Source: Chryseobacterium piperi
GTDB taxonomy: Bacteria; Bacteroidota; Bacteroidia; Flavobacteriales; Weeksellaceae
NCBI RefSeq assembly: GCF_002285635.2
Contig: NZ_CP023049.2
Span: 1,860,001-1,924,000, forward strand
DNA: 64,000 nucleotides
Reading direction: 5' to 3'
The position numbers and the translations under genes are program-made. Positions within the stretch are counted from its first letter, which is position 1. Every line of letters begins with the position of its first letter. Positions 26,180-35,307 of the stretch are shown here, one piece after another. The notes beneath the pieces were generated by a model that saw only the letters and a program-made list of their open reading frames with translations, did no database searches and was not told where the DNA came from.

Positions 26180-27373
26180 ATGAGTACTACAAATATTTTC
26201 ACTCCTTTTACTGAAGAAGAATTGATGCCGAAAGAGGAAAAACTGGAAGTTATAAAAAAAGGAAAACAGTTTAGCATTGGTATTCCTAAAGAAACCTGTC
26301 TTCATGAAAGAAGAACCTGCATCACCCCTGATGCTGTACAGGTATTAGTAGAGCACGGTCATGAAATCATCATTGAATCGGGAGCCGGAGAAGGTTCTTT
26401 TTTTACAGATTTACAATATTCTGAATCAGGTGCCAAAATTACCAATGATCCTAAAGAGGCATTCGGACAGGACTTAATTTTAAAAATCAACCCTCCTACT
26501 GAAGATGAAATTGAGTATATGAAACCTAATACCTATCTGGTTTCAGCTCTGCAAATCAATTTGAGGGACAAAGAATATTTCTTAAAACTTGCTGAAAGAA
26601 AAATTAATGCGATTGCATTTGAATTTATCGTTGATGAATACAAACAACTTGCATTGGTAAGATTAGTGGGTGAAATAGCAGGAACCGTTTCTATTCTGTA
26701 TGCGTCTGAATTACTGGCCCTATCCAACGGACTTATGCTGGGTGGAATTACAGGAGTACGTCCTTCAGAAGTACTTATTCTCGGAGCAGGAATTGTAGGT
26801 GAATTTGCTACCAAAGCAGCTATTGGACTTGGAGCAAGCGTCAGAGTATTTGATAATTCCCTTTCAAAATTACGTAGGCTTCATACATTGGTAGACAGCA
26901 GAGTTCCTACCTCTATCATCGATCCTAAAGAATTAAGCAAGAGCCTAAGACGGGCCGATGTTGTTATCGGAGCCCTTCCGAGACTTAACATGCAGCCTAT
27001 CGTTACTGAAGATATGGTCATGAAGATGAAAAAAGGAAGTGTCATTATTGACATCACCATTGATAATGGTAAGGTTATCGAAACTTCAGAGCTGACCACC
27101 ATGGAAGAACCTTACATCATTAAGCATGGTGTGATCCACTGCGGACTTCCTAACCTGACTTCAAAAATGCCGAGAACAACCACCAAAGCAATTTCAAATT
27201 TCTTCCTTTCCTATATTTTAAATTATGATGAAGAAGGTGGTTTTGAAAATATGCTGATCCGTAAAAATGAAATGAAACAGAGCCTTTATATGTACAAAGG
27301 AAGACACACTAAAAAAATCATCTGCGATCGTTTCGGACTTACCTATCATGATATCAATCTTTTAATTTTCTAA
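26180..27373 (+). CDS. ald: Alanine dehydrogenase
   Basis: 397 residues; NAD-dependent conversion between alanine and pyruvate plus ammonia. The N-terminal substrate domain shows GIPKET...ERRTCITPDAVQ and the central Rossmann domain has VLILGAGIVGEFATKAAIGLGASVRVFDNS. The C-terminal part includes ADVVIGALPRLNMQPIVTEDMV and VIIDITIDNGKVIET. It is about 25 residues longer than the classical enzyme because of an N-terminal extension (FTPFTEEELMPKEEKLEVI). The stop overlaps the next start as TAATG. Confidence 0.92.
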   Translation: MSTTNIFTPFTEEELMPKEEKLEVIKKGKQFSIGIPKETCLHERRTCITPDAVQVLVEHGHEIIIESGAGEGSFFTDLQYSESGAKITNDPKEAFGQDLILKINPPTEDEIEYMKPNTYLVSALQINLRDKEYFLKLAERKINAIAFEFIVDEYKQLALVRLVGEIAGTVSILYASELLALSNGLMLGGITGVRPSEVLILGAGIVGEFATKAAIGLGASVRVFDNSLSKLRRLHTLVDSRVPTSIIDPKELSKSLRRADVVIGALPRLNMQPIVTEDMVMKMKKGSVIIDITIDNGKVIETSELTTMEEPYIIKHGVIHCGLPNLTSKMPRTTTKAISNFFLSYILNYDEEGGFENMLIRKNEMKQSLYMYKGRHTKKIICDRFGLTYHDINLLIF

Positions 27374-27744
27374 TGAAAAAACTGAAATTTTATTTAATCG
27401 GCCTTATTCCAGGGCTTATCATTGTATTCTTTATATTGAATAAAAAAGGAGCCAGCTGCACGGGATATTTACCCAACAGCAGAGTAATTGCTGAAACTCT
27501 TTCAAAGGATTTTAAGTATTCTGAGAATTTCACCACTGAAATGAATACATATAAAATTGACGAAAAATTTCTAAAGGACAGTATCATTACCAAAGGAAAA
27601 GTTGATTTTGACAGAAGCCAGGCTCAAAAAAAACCTTGTCCAGGCTATTTGTTAATCTATCCGGAAAAAAATCCAACCTATGAGATCACTTATGAAAAGT
27701 GTGAAGAAACAGTGACCTTGAACAGTCTGAAAAAACTTAGATAA
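27373..27744 (+). CDS. Small membrane-anchored protein, possibly DUF4258-like
   Basis: 123 residues. One N-terminal transmembrane segment (KFYLIGLIPGLIIVFFIL) is followed by a short extracytoplasmic domain. The motif SCTGYLPNSRVIAETLSK resembles the start of DUF4258 proteins that often lie next to alanine dehydrogenase in flavobacteria; this is from memory and should be treated as tentative. Four Cys residues in the exported part (31, about 91, about 115 and nearby) could form disulfides. Translationally coupled to ald by TAATG. Confidence 0.6.
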   Translation: MKKLKFYLIGLIPGLIIVFFILNKKGASCTGYLPNSRVIAETLSKDFKYSENFTTEMNTYKIDEKFLKDSIITKGKVDFDRSQAQKKPCPGYLLIYPEKNPTYEITYEKCEETVTLNSLKKLR

Positions 27745-27780
27745 CAGCTTATCATTTCAATATAAAGAAACTAAAATTCC

Positions 27781-28551
27781 ATGGAAGGCAATTACTATAT
27801 GATTCATGATTATCTGATATTCATTGGAGTTTTTGCTATTTTCTTTTTTATAACGCTAAGCATCTATCTGTTCGGACAAAATAAAAAATTCAGACAGCGA
27901 AATACTAAATTAATTGAAACCAATAGGTTAATTGAACAAAGATTAAATGAAGTTCAGTTGGAACATATTGGTACCAAGCTAAATCCTCATTTATTCAAAA
28001 ACATTCTGAATTCCGTTCAGTCACATGCTTACCAGACCTATATGTCATTGGATAAACTGGCGAATGTTCTGGATTACATTTTATACGAAAGCAACAATAA
28101 GTTTGTGAGTCCTAAAGAAGAACTCACCTTCGCATTGAGCCTTATTGAAATAAACAAAATAAAAATCAATCCCCTTTTTGATTTCAGAATTAAATCTAAA
28201 ATAGACAAAGCCGACCCAATCTACGAAGAGAAAGTTTTTGCCCCTCTGATTTCAGTGGATCTTATTGAAAATGCATTCAAACATACTGATTTCTTAGCTC
28301 AGGACTCTTTCATTTCCATTCAGTTAGAGCTTGAAAACAGAGTCTATAAAATGAAAGTAAGCAATAAAGCTTCATTAAAAAATGTTTTGGAGAAAGAAAA
28401 AAGTGGATTTGGAAGTCAGTCTTTAGATCAAAGACTAAAAATGATTTATAATAATCATTACCAACTTCATAAAAGTTCAAAAAACGGTATCTTCACCGCT
28501 GAGTTACAAATTAATTTAGGAGAATTCTATGATAAAATGCGTTATTCTTGA
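27781..28551 (+). CDS. Sensor histidine kinase, LytS/YehU type
   Basis: 256 residues. A single N-terminal transmembrane helix (about 10-32) is followed by a short coiled coil (to about 60). The phosphoacceptor block HIGTKLNPHLFKNILNSVQSHAYQ comes next, with the histidine in NPH, and then a GHKL ATPase domain with DLIENAFKHT (N box) and GFGSQSLDQRLKMIY (G box). The canonical NPHFLFN is altered to NPHLFKN. With no periplasmic domain it probably senses something in the membrane or cytoplasm. It overlaps the response regulator gene by 23 bases, so the two form a pair. Confidence 0.88.
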   Translation: MEGNYYMIHDYLIFIGVFAIFFFITLSIYLFGQNKKFRQRNTKLIETNRLIEQRLNEVQLEHIGTKLNPHLFKNILNSVQSHAYQTYMSLDKLANVLDYILYESNNKFVSPKEELTFALSLIEINKIKINPLFDFRIKSKIDKADPIYEEKVFAPLISVDLIENAFKHTDFLAQDSFISIQLELENRVYKMKVSNKASLKNVLEKEKSGFGSQSLDQRLKMIYNNHYQLHKSSKNGIFTAELQINLGEFYDKMRYS

Positions 28552-29239
28552 TGACGAATTACTGGCAATAAGCTATTTAAAACTTCTATGTGAGCAAATC
28601 GAGAATGTAGAGGTAGTAAAAGCATTTAATGATCCTAAAATTTTCCTTAATGAAATTGATAATCTCGATTGCAACGTCTGTATTCTGGATATTGAGATGT
28701 CTGGAATGACAGGCCTGCAGGTCGCTGAATTAATTTCGGGATCGAAAAAAATCATTTTTACGACAGCTTATAAAGAGTATGCCGCCGAAGCATTTGACCT
28801 CAATGTTGTTGATTATGTAAGAAAGCCTATAAAAAAAGAAAGACTGATACAGGCCTTCGACAAAGCCAAAGAGCTGGTTGCGAACTCCCAGAGAAAAGAT
28901 TTTATCGAATGGAATACCAATATTGGTAAAACCATTATTTTCACAGATCAGATCGTATATATCAAGACTTCAGAAATCGACAGCCGCGATAAAGATATCA
29001 TCCTCAATGACGGAACCAGTATCGTATTAAAAAATCTCAATTTTAAAAATCTTTTAGAAATGCTTCCTTCCAACGGGTTTGCCCAGGTCAATAAAAAAGA
29101 AGTCATTGCACTCTCAGCCATAAAAGTATTTTCAACTAATGAAATTATTACTACCATTCCGAATGAAGGAGATAATTTTCTTAAACTGCAAATCGGAGAT
29201 ACTTATAAAAGTTCATTAATGGAAATGTTTGGAAAGTAG
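28529..29239 (+). CDS. LytTR family response regulator
   Basis: 236 residues. The receiver domain (about 1-118) has the acidic pocket CVILDDE, the phospho-acceptor Asp in VCILDIEMSGMTG (about 55), and the conserved Thr and Lys in IIFTTAY and DYVRKPI. The C-terminal LytTR DNA-binding domain begins about residue 140 (GKTIIFTDQIVYIKTSEID...) and includes FAQVNKKEVIALSAIKVF. Paired with the overlapping kinase. The outer-membrane-like gene 110 bases downstream is a plausible target but this is unproven. Confidence 0.93.
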   Translation: MIKCVILDDELLAISYLKLLCEQIENVEVVKAFNDPKIFLNEIDNLDCNVCILDIEMSGMTGLQVAELISGSKKIIFTTAYKEYAAEAFDLNVVDYVRKPIKKERLIQAFDKAKELVANSQRKDFIEWNTNIGKTIIFTDQIVYIKTSEIDSRDKDIILNDGTSIVLKNLNFKNLLEMLPSNGFAQVNKKEVIALSAIKVFSTNEIITTIPNEGDNFLKLQIGDTYKSSLMEMFGK

Positions 29240-29318
29240 ATCTTTCAAAGGTTTCTGCTTTTATTACAAAAATCGACCGTTTCATTACACCCCACCTATT
29301 TTACTGATGCAGCCAATG

Positions 29319-29326
29319 TATTTTTG
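29319..29326 (+). promoter_or_regulatory. Promoter -7 element for the small barrel protein gene
   Basis: TATTTTTG, exact TAnnTTTG match, 23 bases before the ATG. A GC-richer patch (CGACCGTTTCATTACACCCC, about 29272-29291) sits upstream of it where a LytTR regulator could bind. Confidence 0.5.
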
Positions 29327-29348
29327 CATAAGAATTAAATGATTATTC

Positions 29349-29738
29349 ATGAAACAATTTCTTTATGCCTGTGGAATTCTCATATCCGGTTTTTGCTTTT
29401 CCCAGAAATCAGTTGCGAAGGTAAAAGCATCATTTTTTGATGGAGTGGCGGCAGCCGGATATGTAGATCATGGGGCCTTTATCAATTGTACAGGGCCTAA
29501 TATCAGTTTAACCTATCACAGTACCAAATTGATTCTGGGAATGCTTCCATCATTAAGAATAAAGGAAGACCAGTCCGACGGAACCCGAAACAGTGCAATT
29601 ACGCCTAATTTAGGAGCTGGTCTTACTTTTATCTATAAAAAACTGGTTCTTCAAATTCCTTTGTATTATAATTCCAAAACTTCAACACAAAATGGAAGCT
29701 GGAAAATGGGCATAGGACTAGGTTATTCTTTAAAATAG
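29349..29738 (+). CDS. Small exported beta-barrel-like protein, unknown function
   Basis: 129 residues, not recognised. A signal peptide (MKQFLYACGILISGFCFSQ) is followed by alternating polar/hydrophobic strands (NISLTYHSTKLILGMLPSL; LGAGLTFIYKKLVLQIPLYY; WKMGIGLGYSLK) that resemble a short outer-membrane barrel or half-barrel. It ends on an aromatic strand, as outer-membrane proteins do. It lies directly downstream of the LytS/LytTR pair but has its own promoter. Confidence 0.65.
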   Translation: MKQFLYACGILISGFCFSQKSVAKVKASFFDGVAAAGYVDHGAFINCTGPNISLTYHSTKLILGMLPSLRIKEDQSDGTRNSAITPNLGAGLTFIYKKLVLQIPLYYNSKTSTQNGSWKMGIGLGYSLK

Positions 29739-29837
29739 ATTTTTCATTACATTATTTATATCACTTATTACATTTTACGAAAAAAAATATCTACTATCCA
29801 TATATTCTTTAGAAATTTACACTAAAATTACGGTATC

Positions 29838-32117
29838 ATGAACTTGGGAAAATACAGAAATATAATTTTTTACACCGTCACTATCGCTGTTTTTTCTTGC
29901 CTGATGTACTTTTTCATTATTGAAGGGCAGACATTAGAGGTCAAGGAAAATCTTGTGGTGAAAACCAATACTGGGTCCACTTGGGAAAACTTTGTGGAGT
30001 CTTTTAAAACCAACCTTCACCATCCATTAGCACTATTATTAGCACAAATCGTTACCATTATTCTGGTAGCAAGATTATTTGGATGGATTTGCATGAAAAT
30101 AAAACAGCCTACTGTTATTGGAGAGATGATCGCGGGTATTGTTCTGGGACCATCACTGGTGGGAATGTATTTTCCTGAATTTTCAGCATTTCTTTTTCCA
30201 AAAGAATCATTGGGGAATTTACAGTTTTTAAGCCAGATCGGGCTGATTCTATTCATGTACATTGTAGGAATGGAACTCGACCTGAGTGTTTTGAGAAAAA
30301 AAGCTCATGATGCAGTAGTCATCAGTCACGCCAGTATTATCATTCCCTTTGCTTTAGGAATCGGACTCTCCTATTTTGTTTACCGTGAATTCGCTCCGGA
30401 AGGCATTCAGTTTACTTCTTTTGCTTTATTCATCGCAATTTCTATGAGTATTACTGCTTTTCCGGTATTGGCAAGAATCGTTCAGGAAAGAAATCTTCAA
30501 AAAACAAAACTGGGAACCGTTGTGATTACCTGCGCAGCAGCCGATGACATTACCGCATGGTGTATTCTTGCCGCTGTTATTGCCATCGTTAAAGCAGGCT
30601 CTTTCGCGAGTTCCATTTATGTCATCCTGATGGCAATTGCTTATGTATTTTTAATGATCAAAATCGTAAGACCCTTCCTCAAAAGAATCGGAGATTTACA
30701 AGCCGGGAAAAATACGATCAATAAGCCGATGGTTGCTATATTCTTTTTGACTTTGATCCTTTCTGCTTATGCTACTGAAGTGATTGGAATTCATGCCTTA
30801 TTCGGAGCATTTATGGCAGGTGCGATTATGCCTGAGAATGCTAAATTCCGCACCCTTTTTATCGACAAAGTAGAAGATGTTGCTTTGGTCCTTCTATTAC
30901 CTTTATTCTTTGTATTTACCGGACTTCGTACTCAAATCGGATTATTAAACGACACGCATCTCTGGATGACTGCCGGATTCATTATCCTGACAGCTGTGGT
31001 TGGCAAATTTGCAGGGAGTGCATTAACTGCAAAATTCCTTGGTATTAACTGGAAAGAAAGTTTAACCATCGGAGCGCTTATGAACACACGGGGACTTATG
31101 GAACTCATTGTTCTGAATATTGGATATGACCTTGGTGTATTGAGTCCGGAAATATTTGCAATGCTGGTCATTATGGCACTATTTACTACTTTCATGACCG
31201 GTCCTGCGTTAGACTTCATTAATTACATTTTCAAATCCAAAAAAGATCAGGAAATAGGTCACGGTGATAACGGCTCCAAGTACCGCGTTTTGCTATCTTT
31301 TGACAATCCGGAATCCGGAAGTACATTACTGAGACTCGCTCATGATTTCACTCATAAAATGAATGGAAACAAAAGCATCACAGCCATGAATATAGCTCCC
31401 GTAGATGAAATGCATGCTTATGAAATTAATGAATATGAAAACGAACAATTTAAAAACGTTATAGAAACCTCTCATGATCTTCAGCTGGAAGTGACTACCC
31501 TATTTAAAGCCTCCACAGATATTGAAAATGATCTTACCAACATTTCCAATAAAGGAAATTATGACCTACTCCTGATCATGCTTGGAAAGTCGATGTACGA
31601 AGGAAGCTTACTGGGTAGACTATTAGGTTTTACTACTAAAATCATTAACCCTGAAAAGCTTTTAAATACGGTAAAAGGTAAAAGCTCTATTTTTAACAAC
31701 TCCCCTTTTGACGATTTTACATTGCAGATTTTAGATAAGACCAATATCCCTGTTGGAATTTTGGTTGAGAAAGATTTCAAAGGGGCAGACAAAGTATTTG
31801 TTCCAATATTCAATCTCAGTGATTTTTATCTTCTTGAATATGCAAAAAGACTGATCAATAATAATAACTCTCAAATCATCATTCTGGATGTTGCCGGGCA
31901 AATCCGCAACAATATTGAAGTAAAAGAATTGATCAGAAGTATAGAACAGGTAGCTCCCAATCACATTACCTTATACAACGAAAAGAAGATCGAAAAAGAA
32001 TTCCTCAATGTTCAGGATCTGATGCTCATCAGCAGTAAAAGCTGGAAAGGTCTGATCGACAGCAAAAGCCTTTGGCTTTCAGATATCCCATCGACCTTAA
32101 TCATATCTAATCCATAA
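29838..32117 (+). CDS. Cation:proton antiporter, CPA2 family, with C-terminal USP-like domain
   Basis: 759 residues. An N-terminal anchor (about 10-28) is followed by a 12- to 13-helix Na+/H+ exchanger core from about 60 to 465. The core includes the family blocks IKQPTVIGEMIAGIVLGPSLVG, LAR and AAADDITAWC with the adjacent ion-binding Asp residues, and TRGLMELIVLNIGYDLG. The C-terminal 280 residues are cytoplasmic and resemble two universal-stress-protein-like folds instead of the KTN/RCK domain of Kef proteins. Ion preference (K+ or Na+) cannot be told. Monocistronic with a strong terminator. Confidence 0.9.
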   Translation: MNLGKYRNIIFYTVTIAVFSCLMYFFIIEGQTLEVKENLVVKTNTGSTWENFVESFKTNLHHPLALLLAQIVTIILVARLFGWICMKIKQPTVIGEMIAGIVLGPSLVGMYFPEFSAFLFPKESLGNLQFLSQIGLILFMYIVGMELDLSVLRKKAHDAVVISHASIIIPFALGIGLSYFVYREFAPEGIQFTSFALFIAISMSITAFPVLARIVQERNLQKTKLGTVVITCAAADDITAWCILAAVIAIVKAGSFASSIYVILMAIAYVFLMIKIVRPFLKRIGDLQAGKNTINKPMVAIFFLTLILSAYATEVIGIHALFGAFMAGAIMPENAKFRTLFIDKVEDVALVLLLPLFFVFTGLRTQIGLLNDTHLWMTAGFIILTAVVGKFAGSALTAKFLGINWKESLTIGALMNTRGLMELIVLNIGYDLGVLSPEIFAMLVIMALFTTFMTGPALDFINYIFKSKKDQEIGHGDNGSKYRVLLSFDNPESGSTLLRLAHDFTHKMNGNKSITAMNIAPVDEMHAYEINEYENEQFKNVIETSHDLQLEVTTLFKASTDIENDLTNISNKGNYDLLLIMLGKSMYEGSLLGRLLGFTTKIINPEKLLNTVKGKSSIFNNSPFDDFTLQILDKTNIPVGILVEKDFKGADKVFVPIFNLSDFYLLEYAKRLINNNNSQIIILDVAGQIRNNIEVKELIRSIEQVAPNHITLYNEKKIEKEFLNVQDLMLISSKSWKGLIDSKSLWLSDIPSTLIISNP

Positions 32118-32133
32118 ATTTATTTGAAATCAG

Positions 32134-32159
32134 GACCGGCTTAACAGCCGGTCTTTTTT
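32134..32159 (+). terminator. Terminator of the antiporter gene
   Basis: GACCGGC / GCCGGTC with a 6-base loop, then TTTTTT. Confidence 0.9.
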
Positions 32160-32559
32160 ATGGAATAGAATCAGTTAATCGTAATTCTACTACAAAAATG
32201 TAAGTTTAATATTTAAACCTATCAAACTATATCAATTTTTTATAGTTTTAGATAGAATTCATTTTCAAAAGAAACATATTTTTTTAGAGATAAAATACAT
32301 AACATTATATTATTGATTAAAATTTAATCAATTTAAATTTTTAAAATAAAGAAAAAAAGCAAAAATATCCACAAGACCAAAATATGATAAACTTAATGTT
32401 GAAGCCAAAATATTTCACTTTTCTATAAATAATTCCACATAAGAATAATATCTTTATGGGCAAATTAAAAACCTTTCAAGTCACAGCTTTGAAAGGGCTG
32501 ATGTTCTAATTAAAATTATGAGTAAAGAAAAAATGGTAGAAGCGAGTAGAACACAAATA
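32160..32559. other. Long AT-rich intergenic region
   Basis: Almost 400 bases, very A/T-rich, upstream of a lipoprotein gene. I see no gene, no exact TAnnTTTG element and no strong hairpin in it. Confidence 0.4.
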
Positions 32560-33792
32560 ATGAAAAACAAAATCAGGGTACCGGGGTCTGTCTTACTGAT
32601 GTTCCTCTTAAGCTCATTAACTGCTAACTGTTCCAAAGAGGCAGGAAAAGACAAACACAGTCCCATGGAACTGGAACATGACAGCATACGGCCAACACTC
32701 GCCAGACAAATTGAGGCAGGCGCCTCTGAAGAATATGGCAGCTTCGATCAATACACAAAAAAAGATTTAGACGTATTAATAGAAGTTGAGAAGGCTAAAA
32801 TGGATCAAAATGGATTTAAGCAGATTACAAATGAAGATTTTGTAAAAAGAATTGAAAATATATTCGGTAAAAAAATTGAAATATCTTCTTCTCAAGAATA
32901 TTTGAAACTTAATCTTAAAAACAAATGCGATCAGGTATCTGATTATAAAATATTTTCTCCGGAACATCAGAATATTTATATTTCAAAAAAAGATAAAATC
33001 CTTACTTCTTTTTATCCATTGCCTGCATTTTTGGATTACAATGCTTTATTTCCTGAATTGAGAAAACTCGAAAAAACTCCTATTGAGTTTACCCGAGACG
33101 GAGACAAAATGTACGCTCAGAGATGGAAAGATATCGCTGATCTGGAAATACTGCGTAACAAAAACATCCAAACAACCATCCACAGAAACAAATACCTATT
33201 TAATGATAACAGAAGTAGCTTAAATTGGCTCGCCGTTAAAGATCAGGATTTTTTAAAAAGGCTTGTTGCTGAATTTGGCTACGACCAAGAAGAAAAAATC
33301 AATACCCTTGCATTACGTCTTTTCTTTGAAGAATATTCTGCGGAAGATGATATGTCGCTGGGAAAATTAGGCCGGATTGTATTTGTAAAAGGCTGTGACG
33401 GAAAACTTCAAATAAGGAAGGGTCTATTGAATTCTATTGAAAAAAGTACAACAGAGGACGACGACAGATATATTACTGCATTAGGAGACTATATTATCGC
33501 CTATCTTTACAAGGAAGATGACAATACATTTACTCCCAATGAAAAAGCGGAAATCGTTGCCTATATCTCGAATATAGAAGGTCCTGCCTTTCATAAGTAT
33601 AAAAACGAAAGTGATAGCGCATGGGAACAAGCAGCAACTCCTTTATATTTCCTGCTCAGTAAAGACGCTATGAACCACCCTGAGGTACTTGACATCATCA
33701 AAAAAAACAATTACTTTGACTTGCAGCCTCTTAAGGAATATATTGAAAGTGGACAATTGGAGAAGGAGGCACCTCCTGCTCAAGAAAAATAA
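32560..33792 (+). CDS. Lipoprotein of unknown function
   Basis: About 410 residues from the ATG at 32560, where a lipoprotein signal starts (MKNKIRVPGSVLLMFLLSSLTANC, lipobox LTANC); an earlier in-frame ATG at 32518 would add 14 residues. The mature part is acidic, largely helical and rich in Lys, Asp and Glu, with no recognised motif. Two central Cys residues (in NKCDQ and KGCDG) might pair. It ends in a Pro/Ala/Glu tail. I could not place it in a family. It is preceded by a long AT-rich gap and stands alone, as expected of an accessory gene. Confidence 0.7.
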   Translation: MKNKIRVPGSVLLMFLLSSLTANCSKEAGKDKHSPMELEHDSIRPTLARQIEAGASEEYGSFDQYTKKDLDVLIEVEKAKMDQNGFKQITNEDFVKRIENIFGKKIEISSSQEYLKLNLKNKCDQVSDYKIFSPEHQNIYISKKDKILTSFYPLPAFLDYNALFPELRKLEKTPIEFTRDGDKMYAQRWKDIADLEILRNKNIQTTIHRNKYLFNDNRSSLNWLAVKDQDFLKRLVAEFGYDQEEKINTLALRLFFEEYSAEDDMSLGKLGRIVFVKGCDGKLQIRKGLLNSIEKSTTEDDDRYITALGDYIIAYLYKEDDNTFTPNEKAEIVAYISNIEGPAFHKYKNESDSAWEQAATPLYFLLSKDAMNHPEVLDIIKKNNYFDLQPLKEYIESGQLEKEAPPAQEK

Positions 33793-33863
33793 AACAGGTA
33801 CCATTTAATCCATCGCTAGATCATTAAATTAAAAATCATATTCCACATTTAAAAAATATTTTA

Positions 33864-33871
33864 TACCTTCG
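33864..33871 (+). promoter_or_regulatory. Probable tyrA promoter, -7 element
   Basis: TACCTTCG matches TAnnTTTG at 7 of 8 positions and is followed by GCCC, as in other promoters here. Transcription would start near 33877 and give a leader of about 120 bases before tyrA. Confidence 0.45.
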
Positions 33872-33875
33872 CCCA

Positions 33876-33932
33876 GTGATTACAAATAACGGAACATATT
33901 ATTATAGAATTTTTAACTCAGATTTGGGATAG
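33876..33932 (+). CDS. Candidate tyrA leader peptide with three consecutive Tyr codons
   Basis: An 18-codon frame starting GTG: V-I-T-N-N-G-T-Y-Y-Y-R-I-F-N-S-D-L-G, then TAG. Three Tyr codons in a row (33897-33905) and a Phe codon precede an intrinsic terminator and the tyrosine-pathway gene tyrA, as in classical ribosome-mediated attenuation. Weak points: the start is GTG with no Shine-Dalgarno and would lie at or next to the predicted transcription start. A second mini-frame (33941-33967, M-K-L-Y-T-T-S-S) also carries a Tyr codon and ends inside the terminator stem. Confidence 0.4.
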   Translation: MITNNGTYYYRIFNSDLG

Positions 33933-33955
33933 GGATTCTTATGAAATTATATACA

Positions 33956-33980
33956 ACCTCGTCCTAGGACGGGGTTTTTT
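33956..33980 (+). terminator. Attenuator hairpin in the tyrA leader
   Basis: ACCTCGTC / GACGGGGT with a CTAG loop (one G-U pair), then TTTTTT. It lies between the promoter and tyrA, 19 bases before the ATG, so it must be read through for tyrA to be expressed from that promoter. Confidence 0.75.
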
Positions 33981-33998
33981 ATTTTAAAAATTAAAAAG

Positions 33999-34844
33999 AT
34001 GAAAATTAGTATTATTGGTGTCGGGCTAATTGGGGGTTCAATTGCATTAAAATTAAGAGAGAAAGGAGTTGCAGATTTCATATATGGTATTGACAACAGT
34101 AGCAGGCATCTTGACGAAGCATTACATTTAAAAATTATTGATGCCAAGGTTGATCTTGAATATGGAATTAAGAATTCGGATCTGGTTATTATTGCTATTC
34201 CTGTAGATGCAGCAAGAAAGGTTCTCCCTTCTGTATTGGATCTGATTTCCGAGTATCAGACTGTGATGGATGCAGGTTCTACCAAAGCGGGCATTGTCAA
34301 CGGAGTTAAAGAACATCCAAAGCGCTCAAGATTTGTGGCATTCCACCCCATGTGGGGTACTGAAAACAGCGGACCTAAATCTGCCATTGCGGAAAGTTTT
34401 TCAGGTAAGGCAGGTGTTATCTGTAATAAAGAAGAATCTGCAGCCGATGCTTTAAGCCTTGTTGAAACAATCGTTAAAAGTCTGGACATGCATTTAATTT
34501 ATATGGATGCAAATGATCATGACGTACACACTGCCTACATCTCCCATATCTCTCATATCACCTCTTATGCTCTTGCCAACACAGTTTTGGAAAAAGAACG
34601 TGAAGAAGATACCATCTTTCAGCTGGCAAGTTCCGGTTTCTCAAGTACCGTACGATTGGCAAAGTCACATCCGGAAATGTGGGTTCCTATTTTCAAACAG
34701 AATAAAGAAAACGTTCTGGATGTCCTGAATGAGCATATTTCCCAGCTTCGAAAGTTTAAAGCAGCACTAGAAAAAGAAAATTACGAATACTTAACGGAGT
34801 TGATCTCTAATGCTAATAAAATAAGAGGAATACTTGATAAGTAA
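33999..34844 (+). CDS. tyrA: Prephenate dehydrogenase
   Basis: 281 residues; oxidative decarboxylation of prephenate to 4-hydroxyphenylpyruvate for tyrosine. The Rossmann motif GVGLIGGSIALKLRE starts at residue 7. Further blocks are DLVIIAIPVDAARKVLP, VMDAGSTKAGIV, RFVAFHPMWGTENSGPKSA (catalytic His region) and AYISHISHITSYALANTV. There is no ACT or chorismate mutase domain, so feedback control must come from elsewhere; the 5' leader with Tyr codons and a terminator offers a transcriptional route. The last codons form one arm of its terminator. Confidence 0.94.
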   Translation: MKISIIGVGLIGGSIALKLREKGVADFIYGIDNSSRHLDEALHLKIIDAKVDLEYGIKNSDLVIIAIPVDAARKVLPSVLDLISEYQTVMDAGSTKAGIVNGVKEHPKRSRFVAFHPMWGTENSGPKSAIAESFSGKAGVICNKEESAADALSLVETIVKSLDMHLIYMDANDHDVHTAYISHISHITSYALANTVLEKEREEDTIFQLASSGFSSTVRLAKSHPEMWVPIFKQNKENVLDVLNEHISQLRKFKAALEKENYEYLTELISNANKIRGILDK

Positions 34845-34867
34845 TCCTCTTATTGAATATTTTTTTA
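34820..34867 (+). terminator. tyrA terminator, overlapping the end of the gene
   Basis: AATAAGAGGA (inside tyrA) pairs with TCCTCTTATT, 15-base loop, followed by a run of seven T. Confidence 0.65.
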
Positions 34868-35176
34868 TCATTTCGATGAAGGAGAAATCTCTTAAGAACT
34901 TTAATGATTGATAGTACCTTTTCTTTTGTCTTAAAACAAAAATTTAAGATTGGAAACTACGGCTAAAATGAATACTGTTCTCTAAAATTTCTAAAACTCG
35001 TACAGATTTAAAGTATATGTATTATTAACTTTTCTACCCGCACTCAGACAGTAGAGTTTTCTTAAGGCTCACACCATTCATTTTCTTAACGCCTACGTTT
35101 CCTGGGTCGCTATTAAAAATCTTTGATTTTTTTTAAGTTTATGTGTACTTATTATGCAGTCTGTATTAAACTTAAA

Positions 35177-35216
35177 ATAACTAAAGTGTTAAAAACTTTT
35201 GTGACTTTTGTGGTTT
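35177..35216 (+). repeat. Dispersed repeat, family C (copy 2)
   Basis: ATAACTAAAGTGTTAAAAAC, then TTTTGTGGTTT; compare 15430-15463. Confidence 0.45.
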
Positions 35217-35226
35217 GATAAACTAT

Positions 35227-35268
35227 GTTTAGATTCTTCACTTTACATTCGCTTCGTTCTGAATGACA
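35227..35268 (+). repeat. Dispersed repeat, family A (copy 3, single unit)
   Basis: GTTTAGATTCTTC, then TTCGCTTCGTTCTGAATGAC; near-identical core to 3834-3868. Confidence 0.65.
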
Positions 35269-35307
35269 AGGGTGTTAAACAAATCACATAATAAAAATCA
35301 ATTTTTC

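Larger units (their letters stand above)
34868..35307. other. Intergenic region made of dispersed repeats
   Basis: 440 bases without a gene. It contains a family C repeat, a family A unit and fragments such as CTTAACGCCTACG that resemble decayed family B sequence. Confidence 0.5.
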
